Shown in pieces: positions 51,936 through 64,000 of a DNA stretch of 64,000 bases. Position numbers and translations under genes: made by a program. Position 1 is the first letter of the stretch. Each line of letters opens with the position of its first letter. Source of the DNA: Auanema rhodensis (Eukaryota; Nematoda; Chromadorea; Rhabditida; Rhabditidae). Where the stretch lies: contig OZ059896.1 in the NCBI GenBank assembly GCA_964057225.1, positions 20,022,501 to 20,086,500 of the forward strand. Reading direction: 5' to 3'. Under the pieces are notes generated by a model. The model did no database searches. It was not told where the DNA came from and saw only the letters and a program-made list of their open reading frames with translations.

Positions 51936-54392
51936 AACATTGCTTCCAAAAACATTTTGACAAAAATTTTTTCGAAAAATTTCAAAATAATTTAGCAAAA
52001 AGTAGATGTTTTTAGATTCCATTTTTCAAGGCAAAGACGATAGACAATGTTATTCAACGAAAAAATTAATTCTTCAGGGTGAAAATCGAGGATATAAGTG
52101 TGAACTTATATCAGTTGATATCTCGGTGCATTTTCAAGCTAGCGCAAATCTGATAATACAGATCGACGCAGCTTAAAAATCCGCATCGAATGCACTATAC
52201 TACATTGAGAAACGCTTAATACAAAAATTAGTTATGATCGTTTGAAAAATGATGCATTAGTGTATGTTGAGTTTCCATGTACACTCAACATTGCTTCCAA
52301 AAACATTTTGACAAAAATTTTTTCGAAAAATTTCAAAATAATTTAGCAAAAAGTAGATGTTTTTAGATTCCATTTTTCAAGGCAAAGACGATAGACAATG
52401 TTATTCAACGAAAAAATTAATTCTTCAGGGTGAAAATCGAGGATATAAGTGTGAACTTATATCAGTTGATATCTCGGTGCATTTTTAAGCTAGCGCAAAT
52501 CTGATAACACAGATCGACGCAGCTTAAAAATCCACATCGAATGCACTATACTACATTGAGAAACGCTTGATACAAAAATTAGTTATGATCGTTTGAAAAA
52601 TGATGCATTAGTGTATGTTGAGTTTCCATGTACACTCAACATTGCTTCCAAAAACATTTTGACAAAAATTTTTTCGAAAAATTTCAAAATAATTTAGCAA
52701 AAAGTAGATGTTTTTAGATTCCTTTTTTCAAGGCAAAGACGATGGACAATGTTATTCAACGAAAAAATTAATTCTTCAGGGTGAAAATCGAGGATATAAG
52801 TGTGAACTTATATCAGTTGATATCTCGGTGCATTTTTAAGCTAGCGCAAATCTGATAACACAGATCGACGCAGCTTAAAAATCCACATCGAATGCACTAT
52901 ACTACATTGAGAAACGCTTGATACAAAAATTAGTTATGATCGTTTGAAAAATGATGCATTAGTGTATGTTGAGTTTCCATGTACACTCAACATTGCTTCC
53001 AAAAACATTTTGACAAAAATTTTTTCGAAAAATTTCAAAATAATTTAGCAAAAAGTAGATGTTTTTAGATTCCTTTTTTCAAGGCAAAGACGATGGACAA
53101 TGTTATTCAACGAAAAAATTAATTCTTCAGGGTGAAAATCGAGGATATAAGTGTGAACTTATATCAGTTGATATCTCGGTGCATTTTTAAGCTAGCGCAA
53201 ATCTGATAACACAGATCGACGCAGCTTAAAAATCCGCATCGAATGCACTATACTACATTGAGAAACGCTTAATACAAAAATTAGTTATGATCGTTTGAAA
53301 AATGATGCATTAGTGTATGTTGAGTTTCCATGTACACTCAACATTGCTTCCAAAAACATTTTGACAAAAATTTTTTCGAAAAATTTCAAAATAATTTAGC
53401 AAAAAGTAGATGTTTTTAGATTCCATTTTTCAAGGCAAAGACGATAGACAATGTTATTCAACGAAAAAATTAATTCTTCAGGGTGAAAATCGAGGATATA
53501 AGTGTGAACTTATATCAGTTGATATCTCGGTGCATTTTTAAGCTAGCGCAAATCTGATAACACAGATCGACGCAGCTTAAAAATCCGCATCGAATGCACT
53601 ATACTACATTGAGAAACGCTTAATACAAAAATTAGTTATGATCGTTTGAAAAATGATGCATTAGTGTATGTTGAGTTTCCATGTACACTCAACATTGCTT
53701 CCAAAAACATTTTGACAAAAATTTTTTCGAAAAATTTCAAAATAATTTAGCAAAAAGTAGATGTTTTTAGATTCCATTTTTCAAGGCAAAGACGATAGAC
53801 AATGTTATTCAACGAAAAAATTAATTCTTCAGGGTGAAAATCGAGGATATAAGTGTGAACTTATATCAGTTGATATCTCGGTGCATTTTCAAGCTAGCGC
53901 AAATCTGATAACACAGATCGACGCAGCTTAAAAATCCACATCGAATGCACTATACTACATTGAGAAACGCTTGATACAAAAATTAGTTATGATCGTTTGA
54001 AAAATGATGCATTAGTGTATGTTGAGTTTCCATGTACACTCAACATTGCTTCCAAAAACATTTTGACAAAAATTTTTTCGAAAAATTTCAAAATAATTTA
54101 GCAAAAAGTAGATGTTTTTAGATTCCTTTTTTCAAGGCAAAGACGATGGACAATGTTATTCAACGAAAAAATTAATTCTTCAGGGTGAAAATCGAGGATA
54201 TAAGTGTGAACTTATATCAGTTGATATCTCGGTGCATTTTTAAGCTAGCGCAAATCTGATAACACAGATCGACGCAGCTTAAAAATCCGCATCGAATGCA
54301 CTATACTACATTGAGAAACGCTTAATACAAAAATTAGTTATGATCGTTTGAAAAATGATGCATTAGTGTATGTTGAGTTTCCATGTACACTC
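51936..54392 (+). repeat. 7-mer segment of a 10-mer period, copy 2
   Basis: The same seven-monomer order as 48426-50882, including the rare ataatacag variant in the first monomer. The private change at 48815 is absent here. A ten-monomer unequal exchange is the simplest explanation. Confidence 0.75.
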
Positions 54393-55796
54393 AACATTGC
54401 TTCCAAAAACATTTTGACAAAAATTTTTTCGAAAAATTTCAAAATAATTTAGCAAAAAGTAGATGTTTTTAGATTCCATTTTTCAAGGCAAAGACGATAG
54501 ACAATGTTATTCAACGAAAAAATTAATTCTTCAGGGTGAAAATCGAGGATATAAGTGTGAACTTATATCAGTTGATATCTCGGTGCATTTTCAAGCTAGC
54601 GCAAATCTGATAACACAGATCGACGCAGCTTAAAAATCCGCATCGAATGCACTATACTACATTGAGAAACGCTTAATACAAAAATTAGTTATGATCGTTT
54701 GAAAAATGATGCATTAGTGTATGTTGAGTTTCCATGTACACTCAACATTGCTTCCAAAAACATTTTGACAAAAATTTTTTCGAAAAATTTCAAAATAATT
54801 TAGCAAAAAGTAGATGTTTTTAGATTCCATTTTTCAAGGCAAAGACGATAGACAATGTTATTCAACGAAAAAATTAATTCTTCAGGGTGAAAATCGAGGA
54901 TATAAGTGTGAACTTATATCAGTTGATATCTCGGTGCATTTTTAAGCTAGCGCAAATCTGATAACACAGATCGACGCAGCTTAAAAATCCACATCGAATG
55001 CACTATACTACATTGAGAAACGCTTGATACAAAAATTAGTTATGATCGTTTGAAAAATGATGCATTAGTGTATGTTGAGTTTCCATGTACACTCAACATT
55101 GCTTCCAAAAACATTTTGACAAAAATTTTTTCGAAAAATTTCAAAATAATTTAGCAAAAAGTAGATGTTTTTAGATTCCATTTTTCAAGGCAAAGACGAT
55201 AGACAATGTTATTCAACGAAAAAATTAATTCTTCAGGGTGAAAATCGAGGATATAAGTGTGAACTTATATCAGTTGATATCTCGGTGCATTTTTAAGCTA
55301 GCGCAAATCTGATAACACAGATCGACGCAGCTTAAAAATCCACATCGAATGCACTATACTACATTGAGAAACGCTTGATACAAAAATTAGTTATGATCGT
55401 TTGAAAAATGATGCATTAGTGTATGTTGAGTTTCCATGTACACTCAACATTGCTTCCAAAAACATTTTGACAAAAATTTTTTCGAAAAATTTCAAAATAA
55501 TTTAGCAAAAAGTAGATGTTTTTAGATTCCTTTTTTCAAGGCAAAGACGATGGACAATGTTATTCAACGAAAAAATTAATTCTTCAGGGTGAAAATCGAG
55601 GATATAAGTGTGAACTTATATCAGTTGATATCTCGGTGCATTTTTAAGCTAGCGCAAATCTGATAACACAGATCGACGCAGCTTAAAAATCCGCATCGAA
55701 TGCACTATACTACATTGAGAAACGCTTAATACAAAAATTAGTTATGATCGTTTGAAAAATGATGCATTAGTGTATGTTGAGTTTCCATGTACACTC
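54393..55796 (+). repeat. R, K, K, B-like monomers
   Basis: Four monomers. The copy at 54393 is the last in the window with the C arm; every later complete copy has T at position 200. The K-K-B order resembles 22455-23507. Confidence 0.7.
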
Positions 55797-58604
55797 AACA
55801 TTGCTTCCAAAAACATTTTGACAAAAATTTTTTCGAAAAATTTCAAAATAATTTAGCAAAAAGTAGATGTTTTTAGATTCCATTTTTCAAGGCAAAGACG
55901 ATAGACAATGTTATTCAACGAAAAAATTAATTCTTCAGGGTGAAAATCGAGGATATAAGTGTGAACTTATATCAGTTGATATCTCGGTGCATTTTTAAGC
56001 TAGCGCAAATCTGATAACACAGATCGACGCAGCTTAAAAATCCACATCGAATGCACTATACTACATTGAGAAACGCTTGATACAAAAATTAGTTATGATC
56101 GTTTGAAAAATGATGCATTAGTGTATGTTGAGTTTCCATGTACACTCAACATTGCTTCCAAAAACATTTTGACAAAAATTTTTTCGAAAAATTTCAAAAT
56201 AATTTAGCAAAAAGTAGATGTTTTTAGATTCCTTTTTTCAAGGCAAAGACGATGGACAATGTTATTCAACGAAAAAATTAATTCTTCAGGGTGAAAATCG
56301 AGGATATAAGTGTGAACTTATATCAGTTGATATCTCGGTGCATTTTTAAGCTAGCGCAAATCTGATAACACAGATCGACGCAGCTTAAAAATCCGCATCG
56401 AATGCACTATACTACATTGAGAAACGCTTGATACAAAAATTAGTTATGATCGTTTGAAAAATGATGCATTACTGTATGTTGAGTTTCCATGTACACTCAA
56501 CATTGCTTCCAAAAACATTTTGACAAAAATTTTTTCGAAAAATTTCAAAATAATTTAGCAAAAAGTAGATGTTTTTAGATTCCTTTTTTTAAGGCAAAAA
56601 CGATGGACAATGTTATTCAACGAAAAAATTAATTCTTCAGGGTGAAAATCGAGGATATAAGTGTGAACTTATATCAGTTGATATCTCGGTGCATTTTTAA
56701 GCTAGCGCAAATCTGATAACACAGATCGACGCAGCTTAAAAATCCGCATCGAATGCACTAAACTACATTGAGAAACGCTTAATACAAAAATTAGTTATGA
56801 TCGTTTGAAAAATGATGCATTAATGTATGTTGAGTTTCCATGTACACTCAACATTGCTTCCAAAAACATTTTGACAAAAATTTTTTCGAAAAATTTCAAA
56901 ATAATTTAGCAAAAAGTAGATGTTTTTAGATTCCATTTTTCAAGGCAAAGACGATGGACAATGTTATTCAACGAAAAAATTAATTCTTCAGGGTGAAAAT
57001 CGAGGATATAAGTGTGAACTTATATCAGTTGATATCTCGGTGCATTTTTAAGCTAGCGCAAATCTGATAACACAGATCGACGCAGCTTAAAAATCCGCAT
57101 CGAATGCACTATACTACATTGAGAAACGCTTAATACAAAAATTAGTTATGATCGTTTGAAAAATGATGCATTAGTGTATGTTGAGTTTCCATGTACACTC
57201 AACATTGCTTCCAAAAACATTTTGACAAAAATTTTTTCGAAAAATTTCAAAATAATTTAGCAAAAAGTAGATGTTTTTAGATTCCATTTTTCAAGGCAAA
57301 GACGATAGACAATGTTATTCAACGAAAAAATTAATTCTTCAGGGTGAAAATCGAGGATATAAGTGTGAACTTATATCAGTTGATATCTCGGTGCATTTTT
57401 AAGCTAGCGCAAATCTGATAACACAGATCGACGCAGCTTAAAAATCCACATCGAATGCACTATACTACATTGAGAAACGCTTGATACAAAAATTAGTTAT
57501 GATCGTTTGAAAAATGATGCATTAGTGTATGTTGAGTTTCCATGTACACTCAACATTGCTTCCAAAAACATTTTGACAAAAATTTTTTCGAAAAATTTCA
57601 AAATAATTTAGCAAAAAGTAGATGTTTTTAGATTCCTTTTTTCAAGGCAAAGACGATGGACAATGTTATTCAACGAAAAAATTAATTCTTCAGGGTGAAA
57701 ATCGAGGATATAAGTGTGAACTTATATCAGTTGATATCTCGGTGCATTTTTAAGCTAGCGCAAATCTGATAACACAGATCGACGCAGCTTAAAAATCCGC
57801 ATCGAATGCACTATACTACATTGAGAAACGCTTGATACAAAAATTAGTTATGATCGTTTGAAAAATGATGCATTACTGTATGTTGAGTTTCCATGTACAC
57901 TCAACATTGCTTCCAAAAACATTTTGACAAAAATTTTTTCGAAAAATTTCAAAATAATTTAGCAAAAAGTAGATGTTTTTAGATTCCTTTTTTTAAGGCA
58001 AAAACGATGGACAATGTTATTCAACGAAAAAATTAATTCTTCAGGGTGAAAATCGAGGATATAAGTGTGAACTTATATCAGTTGATATCTCGGTGCATTT
58101 TTAAGCTAGCGCAAATCTGATAACACAGATCGACGCAGCTTAAAAATCCGCATCGAATGCACTAAACTACATTGAGAAACGCTTAATACAAAAATTAGTT
58201 ATGATCGTTTGAAAAATGATGCATTAATGTATGTTGAGTTTCCATGTACACTCAACATTGCTTCCAAAAACATTTTGACAAAAATTTTTTCGAAAAATTT
58301 CAAAATAATTTAGCAAAAAGTAGATGTTTTTAGATTCCATTTTTCAAGGCAAAGACGATGGACAATGTTATTCAACGAAAAAATTAATTCTTCAGGGTGA
58401 AAATCGAGGATATAAGTGTGAACTTATATCAGTTGATATCTCGGTGCATTTTTAAGCTAGCGCAAATCTGATAACACAGATCGACGCAGCTTAAAAATCC
58501 GCATCGAATGCACTATACTACATTGAGAAACGCTTAATACAAAAATTAGTTATGATCGTTTGAAAAATGATGCATTAGTGTATGTTGAGTTTCCATGTAC
58601 ACTC
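55797..58604 (+). repeat. 4-mer duplicated in tandem (K, B-actgt, D-aaact, G)
   Basis: Two units of 1404 bp (55797-57200 and 57201-58604). Each contains K; B-like with attactgt; D with cactaaact and attaatgt; and the first G copies (ccatttttc with gatgg). I noticed no differences between the two. The attactgt variant is seen only in these two copies, so the duplication is recent. Confidence 0.8.
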
Positions 58605-61600
58605 AACATTGCTTCCAAAAACATTTTGACAAAAATGTTTTCGAAAAATTTCAAAATAATTTAGCAAAAAGTAGATGTTTTTAGATTCCATTTTTCAAGG
58701 CAAAGACGATGGACAATGTTATTCAACGAAAAAATTAATTCTTCAGGGTGAAAATCGAGGATATAAGTGTGAACTTATATCAGTTGATATCTCGGTGCAT
58801 TTTTAAGCTAGCGCAAATCTGATAACACAGATCGACGCAGCTTAAAAATCCGCATCGAATGCACTAAACTACATTGAGAAACGCTTAATACAAAAATTAG
58901 TTATGATCGTTTGAAAAATGATGCATTAATGTATGTTGAGTTTCCATGTACACTCAACATTGCTTCCAAAAACATTTTGACAAAAATTTTTTCGAAAAAT
59001 TTCAAAATAATTTAGCAAAAAGTAGATGTTTTTAGATTCCATTTTTCAAGGCAAAGACGATGGACAATGTTATTCAACGAAAAAATTAATTCTTCAGGGT
59101 GAAAATCGAGGATATAAGTGTGAACTTATATCAGTTGATATCTCGGTGCATTTTTAAGCTAGCGCAAATCTGATAACACAGATCGACGCAGCTTAAAAAT
59201 CCGCATCGAATGCACTAAACTACATTGAGAAACGCTTGATACAAAAATTAGTTATGATCGTTTGAAAAATGATGCATTAGTGTATGTTGAGTTTCCATGT
59301 ACACTCAACATTGCTTCCAAAAACATTTTGACAAAAATTTTTTCGAAAAATTTCAAAATAATTTAGCAAAAAGTAGATGTTTTTAGATTCCATTTTTCAA
59401 GGCAAAGACGATGGACAATGTTATTCAACGAAAAAACTAATTCTTCAGGGTGAAAATCGAGGATATAAGTGTGAACTTATATCAGTTGATATCTCGGTGC
59501 ATTTTTAAGCTAGCGCAAATCTGATAACACAGATCGACGCAGCTTAAAAATGCGCATCGAATGCACTATACTACATTGAGAAACGCTTGATACAAAAATT
59601 AGTTATGATCGTTTGAAAAATGATGCATTAGTGTATGTTGAGTTTCCATGTACACTCAACATTGCTTCCAAAAACATTTTGACAAAAATTTTTTCGAAAA
59701 ATTTCAAAATAATTTAGCAAAAAGTAGATGTTTTTAGATTCCATTTTTCAAGGCAAAGACGATGGACAGTGTTATTCAACGAAAAAATTAATTCTTCAGG
59801 GTGAAAATCGAGGATATAAGTGTGAACTTATATCAGTTGATATCTCGGTGCATTTTTAAGCTAGCGCAAATCTGATAACACAGATCGACGCAGCTTAAAA
59901 ATCCGCATCGAATACACTATACTACATTGAGAAACGCTTGATACAAAAATTAGTTATGATCGTTTGAAAAATGATGCATTAGTGTATGTTGAGTTTCCAT
60001 GTACACTCAACATTGCTTCCAAAAACATTTTGACAAAAATTTTTTCGAAAAATTTCAAAATAATTTAGCAAAAAGTAGATGTTTTTAGATTCCATTTTTC
60101 AAGGCAAAGACGATGGACAATGTTATTCAACGAAAAAATTAATTCTTCAGGGTGAAAATCGAGGATATAAGTGTGAACTTATATCAGTTGATATCTCGGT
60201 GCATTTTTAAGCTAGCGCAAATCTGATAACACAGATCGACGCAGCTTAAAAATGCGCATCGAATGCACTATACTACATTGAGAAACGCTTGATACAAAAA
60301 TTAGTTATGATCGTTTGAAAAATGATGCATTAGTGTATGTTGAGTTTCCATGTACACTCAACATTGCTTCCAAAAACATTTTGACAAAAATTTTTTCGAA
60401 AAATTTCAAAATAATTTAGCAAAAAGTAGATGTTTTTAGATTCCATTTTTCAAGGCAAAGACGATGGACAGTGTTATTCAACGAAAAAATTAATTCTTCA
60501 GGGTGAAAATCGAGGATATAAGTGTGAACTTATATCAGTTGATATCTCGGTGCATTTTTAAGCTAGCGCAAATCTGATAACACAGATCGACGCAGCTTAA
60601 AAATCCGCATCGAATACACTATACTACATTGAGAAACGCTTGATACAAAAATTAGTTATGATCGTTTGAAAAATGATGCATTAGTGTATGTTGAGTTTCC
60701 ATGTACACTCAACATTGCTTCCAAAAACATTTTGACAAAAATTTTTTCGAAAAATTTCAAAATAATTTAGCAAAAAGTAGATGTTTTTAGATTCTATTTT
60801 TCAAGGCAAAGACGATGGACAATGTTATTCAACGAAAAAATTAATTCTTCAGGGTGAAAATCGAGGATATAAGTGTGAACTTATATCAGTTGATATCTCG
60901 GTGCATTTTTAAGCTAGCGCAAATCTGATAACACAGATCGACGCAGCTTAAAAATGCGCATCGAATGCACTATACTACATTGAGAAACGCTTGATACAAA
61001 AATTAGTTATGATCGTTTGAAAAATGATGCATTAGTGTATGTTGAGTTTCCATGTACACTCAACATTGCTTCCAAAAACATTTTGACAAAAATTTTTTCG
61101 AAAAATTTCAAAATAATTTAGCAAAAAGTAGATGTTTTTAGATTCCATTTTTCAAGGCAAAGACGATGGACAATGTTATTCAACGAAAAAACTAATTCTT
61201 CAGGGTGAAAATCGAGGATATAAGTGTGAACTTATATCAGTTGATATCTCGGTGCATTTTTAAGCTAGCGCAAATCTGATAACACAGATCGACGCAGCTT
61301 AAAAATGCGCATCGAATGCACTATACTACATTGAGAAACGCTTGATACAAAAATTAGTTATGATCGTTTGAAAAATGATGCATTAGTGTATGTTGAGTTT
61401 CCATGTACACTCAACATTGCTTCCAAAAACATTTTGACAAAAATTTTTTCGAAAAATTTCAAAATAATTTAGCAAAAAGTAGATGTTTTTAGATTCCATT
61501 TTTCAAGGCAAAGACGATGGACAGTGTTATTCAACGAAAAAATTAATTCTTCAGGGTGAAAATCGAGGATATAAGTGTGAACTTATATCAGTTGATATCT

Positions 61601-64000
61601 CGGTGCATTTTTAAGCTAGCGCAAATCTGATAACACAGATCGACGCAGCTTAAAAATCCACATCGAATGCACTAAACTACATTGAGAAACGCTTAATACA
61701 AAAATTAGTTATGATCGTTTGAAAAATGATGCATTAATGTATGTTGAGTTTCCATGTACACTCAACATTGCTTCCAAAAACATTTTGACAAAAATTTTTT
61801 CGAAAAATTTCAAAATAATTTAGCAAAAAGTAGATGTTTTTAGATTCCATTTTTCAAGGCAAAGACGATGGACAATGTTATTCAACGAAAAAATTAATTC
61901 TTCAGGGTGAAAATCGAGGATATAAGTGTGAACTTATATCAGTTGATATCTCGGTGCATTTTTAAGCTAGCGCAAATCTGATAACACAGATCGACGCAGC
62001 TTAAAAATCCGCATCGAATGCACTAAACTACATTGAGAAACGCTTAATACAAAAATTAGTTATGATCGTTTGAAAAATGATGCATTAATGTATGTTGAGT
62101 TTCCATGTACACTCAACATTGCTTCCAAAAACATTTTGACAAAAATTTTTTCGAAAAATTTCAAAATAATTTAGCAAAAAGTAGATGTTTTTAGATTCCA
62201 TTTCTCAAGGCAAAGACGATAGACAATGTTATTCAACGAAAAAATTAATTCTTCAGGGTGAAAATCGAGGATATAAGTGTGAACTTATATCAGTTGATAT
62301 CTCGGTGCATTTCTAAGCTAGCGCAAATCTGATAACACAGATCGACGCAGCTTAAAAATCCGCATCGAATGCACTATACTACATTGAGAAACGCTTGATA
62401 CAAAAATTAGTTATGATCGTTTGAAAAATGATGCATTAGTGTATGTTGAGTTTCCATGTACACTCAACATTGCTTCCAAAAACATTTTGACAAAAATTTT
62501 TTCGAAAAATTTCAAAATAATTTAGCAAAAAGTAGATGTTTTTAGATTCCATTTTTCAAGGCAAAGACGATGGACAGTGTTATTCAACGAAAAAATTAAT
62601 TCTTCAGGGTGAAAATCGAGGATATAAGTGTGAACTTATATCAGTTGATATCTCGGTGCATTTTTAAGCTAGCGCAAATCTGATAACACAGATCGACGCA
62701 GCTTAAAAATCCACATCGAATGCACTAAACTACATTGAGAAACGCTTAATACAAAAATTAGTTATGATCGTTTGAAAAATGATGCATTAATGTATGTTGA
62801 GTTTCCATGTACACTCAACATTGCTTCCAAAAACATTTTGACAAAAATTTTTTCGAAAAATTTCAAAATAATTTAGCAAAAAGTAGATGTTTTTAGATTC
62901 CATTTTTCAAGGCAAAGACGATGGACAATGTTATTCAACGAAAAAATTAATTCTTCAGGGTGAAAATCGAGGATATAAGTGTGAACTTATATCAGTTGAT
63001 ATCTCGGTGCATTTTTAAGCTAGCGCAAATCTGATAACACAGATCGACGCAGCTTAAAAATCCGCATCGAATGCACTAAACTACATTGAGAAACGCTTAA
63101 TACAAAAATTAGTTATGATCGTTTGAAAAATGATGCATTAATGTATGTTGAGTTTCCATGTACACTCAACATTGCTTCCAAAAACATTTTGACAAAAATT
63201 TTTTCGAAAAATTTCAAAATAATTTAGCAAAAAGTAGATGTTTTTAGATTCCATTTTTCAAGGCAAAGACGATGGACAGTGTTATTCAACGAAAAAATTA
63301 ATTCTTCAGGGTGAAAATCGAGGATATAAGTGTGAACTTATATCAGTTGATATCTCGGTGCATTTTTAAGCTAGCGCAAATCTGATAACACAGATCGACG
63401 CAGCTTAAAAATGCGCATCGAATGCACTATACTACATTGAGAAACGCTTGATACAAAAATTAGTTATGATCGTTTGAAAAATGATGCATTAGTGTATGTT
63501 GAGTTTCCATGTACACTCAACATTGCTTCCAAAAACATTTTGACAAAAATTTTTTCGAAAAATTTCAAAATAATTTAGCAAAAAGTAGATGTTTTTAGAT
63601 TCCATTTCTCAAGGCAAAGACGATGGACAATGTTATTCAACGAAAAAACTAATTCTTCAGGGTGAAAATCGAGGATATAAGTGTGAACTTATATCAGTTG
63701 ATATCTCGGTGCATTTTTAAGCTAGCGCAAATCTGATAACACAGATCGACGCAGCTTAAAAATGCGCATCGAATGCACTATACTACATTGAGAAACGCTT
63801 GATACAAAAATTAGTTATGATCGTTTGAAAAATGATGCATTAGTGTATGTTGAGTTTCCATGTACACTCAACATTGCTTCCAAAAACATTTTGACAAAAA
63901 TTTTTTCGAAAAATTTCAAAATAATTTAGCAAAAAGTAGATGTTTTTAGATTCCATTTTTCAAGGCAAAGACGATGGACAGTGTTATTCAACGAAAAAAT
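58605..64000 (+). repeat. Right-hand domain of G-type monomers
   Basis: Sixteen monomers, the last partial. Nearly all are G-type: ccatttttc, which elsewhere goes with gatag, is joined to gatgg. They also show variants absent or rare further left: gcgc at 246-249, gaatacac, cactaaact, attaatgt and actaattc. Short repeats are visible: a dimer at 59658-60359 and 60360-61061 (cagtg with gaatacac, then gcgc), and a cagtg-ccac then ccgc pair at 61413-62114 and 62466-63167. The exception is 62115, with ccatttctc, gatag and catttctaag. The T arm is fixed. This is a separate homogenisation domain that continues past the window. Confidence 0.8.

Larger units (their letters stand above)
1..64000 (+). 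repeat. Satellite DNA array, 351-bp monomer, 182 full copies plus one partial
   Basis: The same unit recurs head to tail over the full window. Monomer starts (first base of the aacattgctt motif) fall at 1, 352, 702, 1053 and so on to 63870. There are 169 copies of 351 bp and 13 of 350 bp, which add up exactly to 63869. Copies typically differ at a handful of the same diagnostic sites and otherwise carry only rare private changes. No copy is inverted and nothing is inserted. Both window edges lie inside the array, so the true array is longer than 64 kb. Known of such arrays: they form constitutive heterochromatin, often at or near centromeres, and are homogenised by unequal exchange and gene conversion. 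Inferred: this is such a locus in a eukaryote. The family itself is not recognised, and the plus strand is an arbitrary choice. Confidence 0.99.

Noticed and set aside
1-64000. CRISPR array or other prokaryotic repeat locus
   Set aside because: There are no unique spacers; the whole 351-bp unit repeats. There are no cas genes, ribosome binding sites or bacterial-style genes.
1-64000. Tandem transposable elements, LTRs or helitrons
   Set aside because: The unit has no coding capacity, target-site duplications or terminal repeats delimiting an element. The 9-bp inverted repeat is a compact stem-loop at the junction, not a pair of ends around a body. A transposon origin of the satellite cannot be excluded without a database search.
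1-64000. rRNA intergenic spacer or 5S/tRNA gene repeat
   Set aside because: No conserved rRNA or tRNA segment is visible; there are no A/B-box pairs in tRNA context and the G+C content is low throughout the unit.
1-64000. Assembly artefact from repeating one collapsed unit
   Set aside because: Copies carry linked, ordered and nested variants plus many private changes, which a simple artefact would not produce. The exact number of copies in identical-looking blocks (for example 25965-28772 and 55797-58604) still needs read support.
1-64000. Assignment to a named satellite such as Tribolium TCAST or Drosophila 1.688
   Set aside because: Only the unit size is similar. I cannot match the sequence from memory; a search of Repbase, Dfam or GenBank with one monomer would decide.

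Overview
The whole window is one uninterrupted tandem satellite DNA array. From base 1 to 64000 I read 182 complete head-to-tail monomers plus a final partial one (63870-64000, 131 bases). The unit is 351 bp: 169 complete copies are 351 bp and 13 are 350 bp, and these lengths sum exactly to the first 63869 bases. All copies have the same orientation. I see no transposon, spacer, inversion, indel longer than one base, or unrelated sequence. The unit is about 31% G+C. I see no protein-coding gene and no tRNA, rRNA or CRISPR array. The only notable open reading frame (79 codons at 38318-38557) is a satellite monomer that lost its usual stop codon.

This points to eukaryotic constitutive heterochromatin, probably centromeric or pericentromeric, from a long-read assembly. 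The unit holds 12 CpGs, above the number expected from its base composition. That fits a lightly methylated genome such as many insects better than a heavily methylated plant or vertebrate satellite. A satellite of about 350-360 bp is a familiar insect size class (Drosophila 359-bp, Tribolium 360-bp), but I do not recognise this family and assign no species.

Monomer coordinates below count from the first base of the window. Neighbouring monomers differ by a small recurring set of linked variants (positions 84, 86, 92, 101, 107, 112, 132, 134, 152, 170-174, 200, 231, 246-248, 263, 271-272, 283-284 and 325). These define subtypes and reveal local higher-order repeats. The zones are: a 4-mer pattern (1-2805); alternating dimers with E-type copies (2806-5963); clean dimers (5964-8420); a 7-mer present twice around a related 5-mer (9122-15787); mixed E/R blocks (15788-20348); K/R/B alternation (20349-24560); 4-mers with an E-type CpG-loss variant (24561-28772); a C-arm-rich block (28773-32632); repeated W-E-K-B 4-mers around an R-rich block (32633-43863); a 10-mer periodicity (43864-55796); a duplicated 4-mer (55797-58604); and a right-hand subtype domain (58605-64000).

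Two structural elements stand out. One is a 9-bp inverted repeat with a 10-base loop just across the monomer junction, intact in every junction I read. The other is a nested hairpin near monomer positions 195-250, whose long outer stem is perfected or broken by a single C/T polymorphism at position 200. Nothing here looks like a new gene system; the interest lies in how the array evolves and in possible chromatin or centromere roles. All counts were made by eye.
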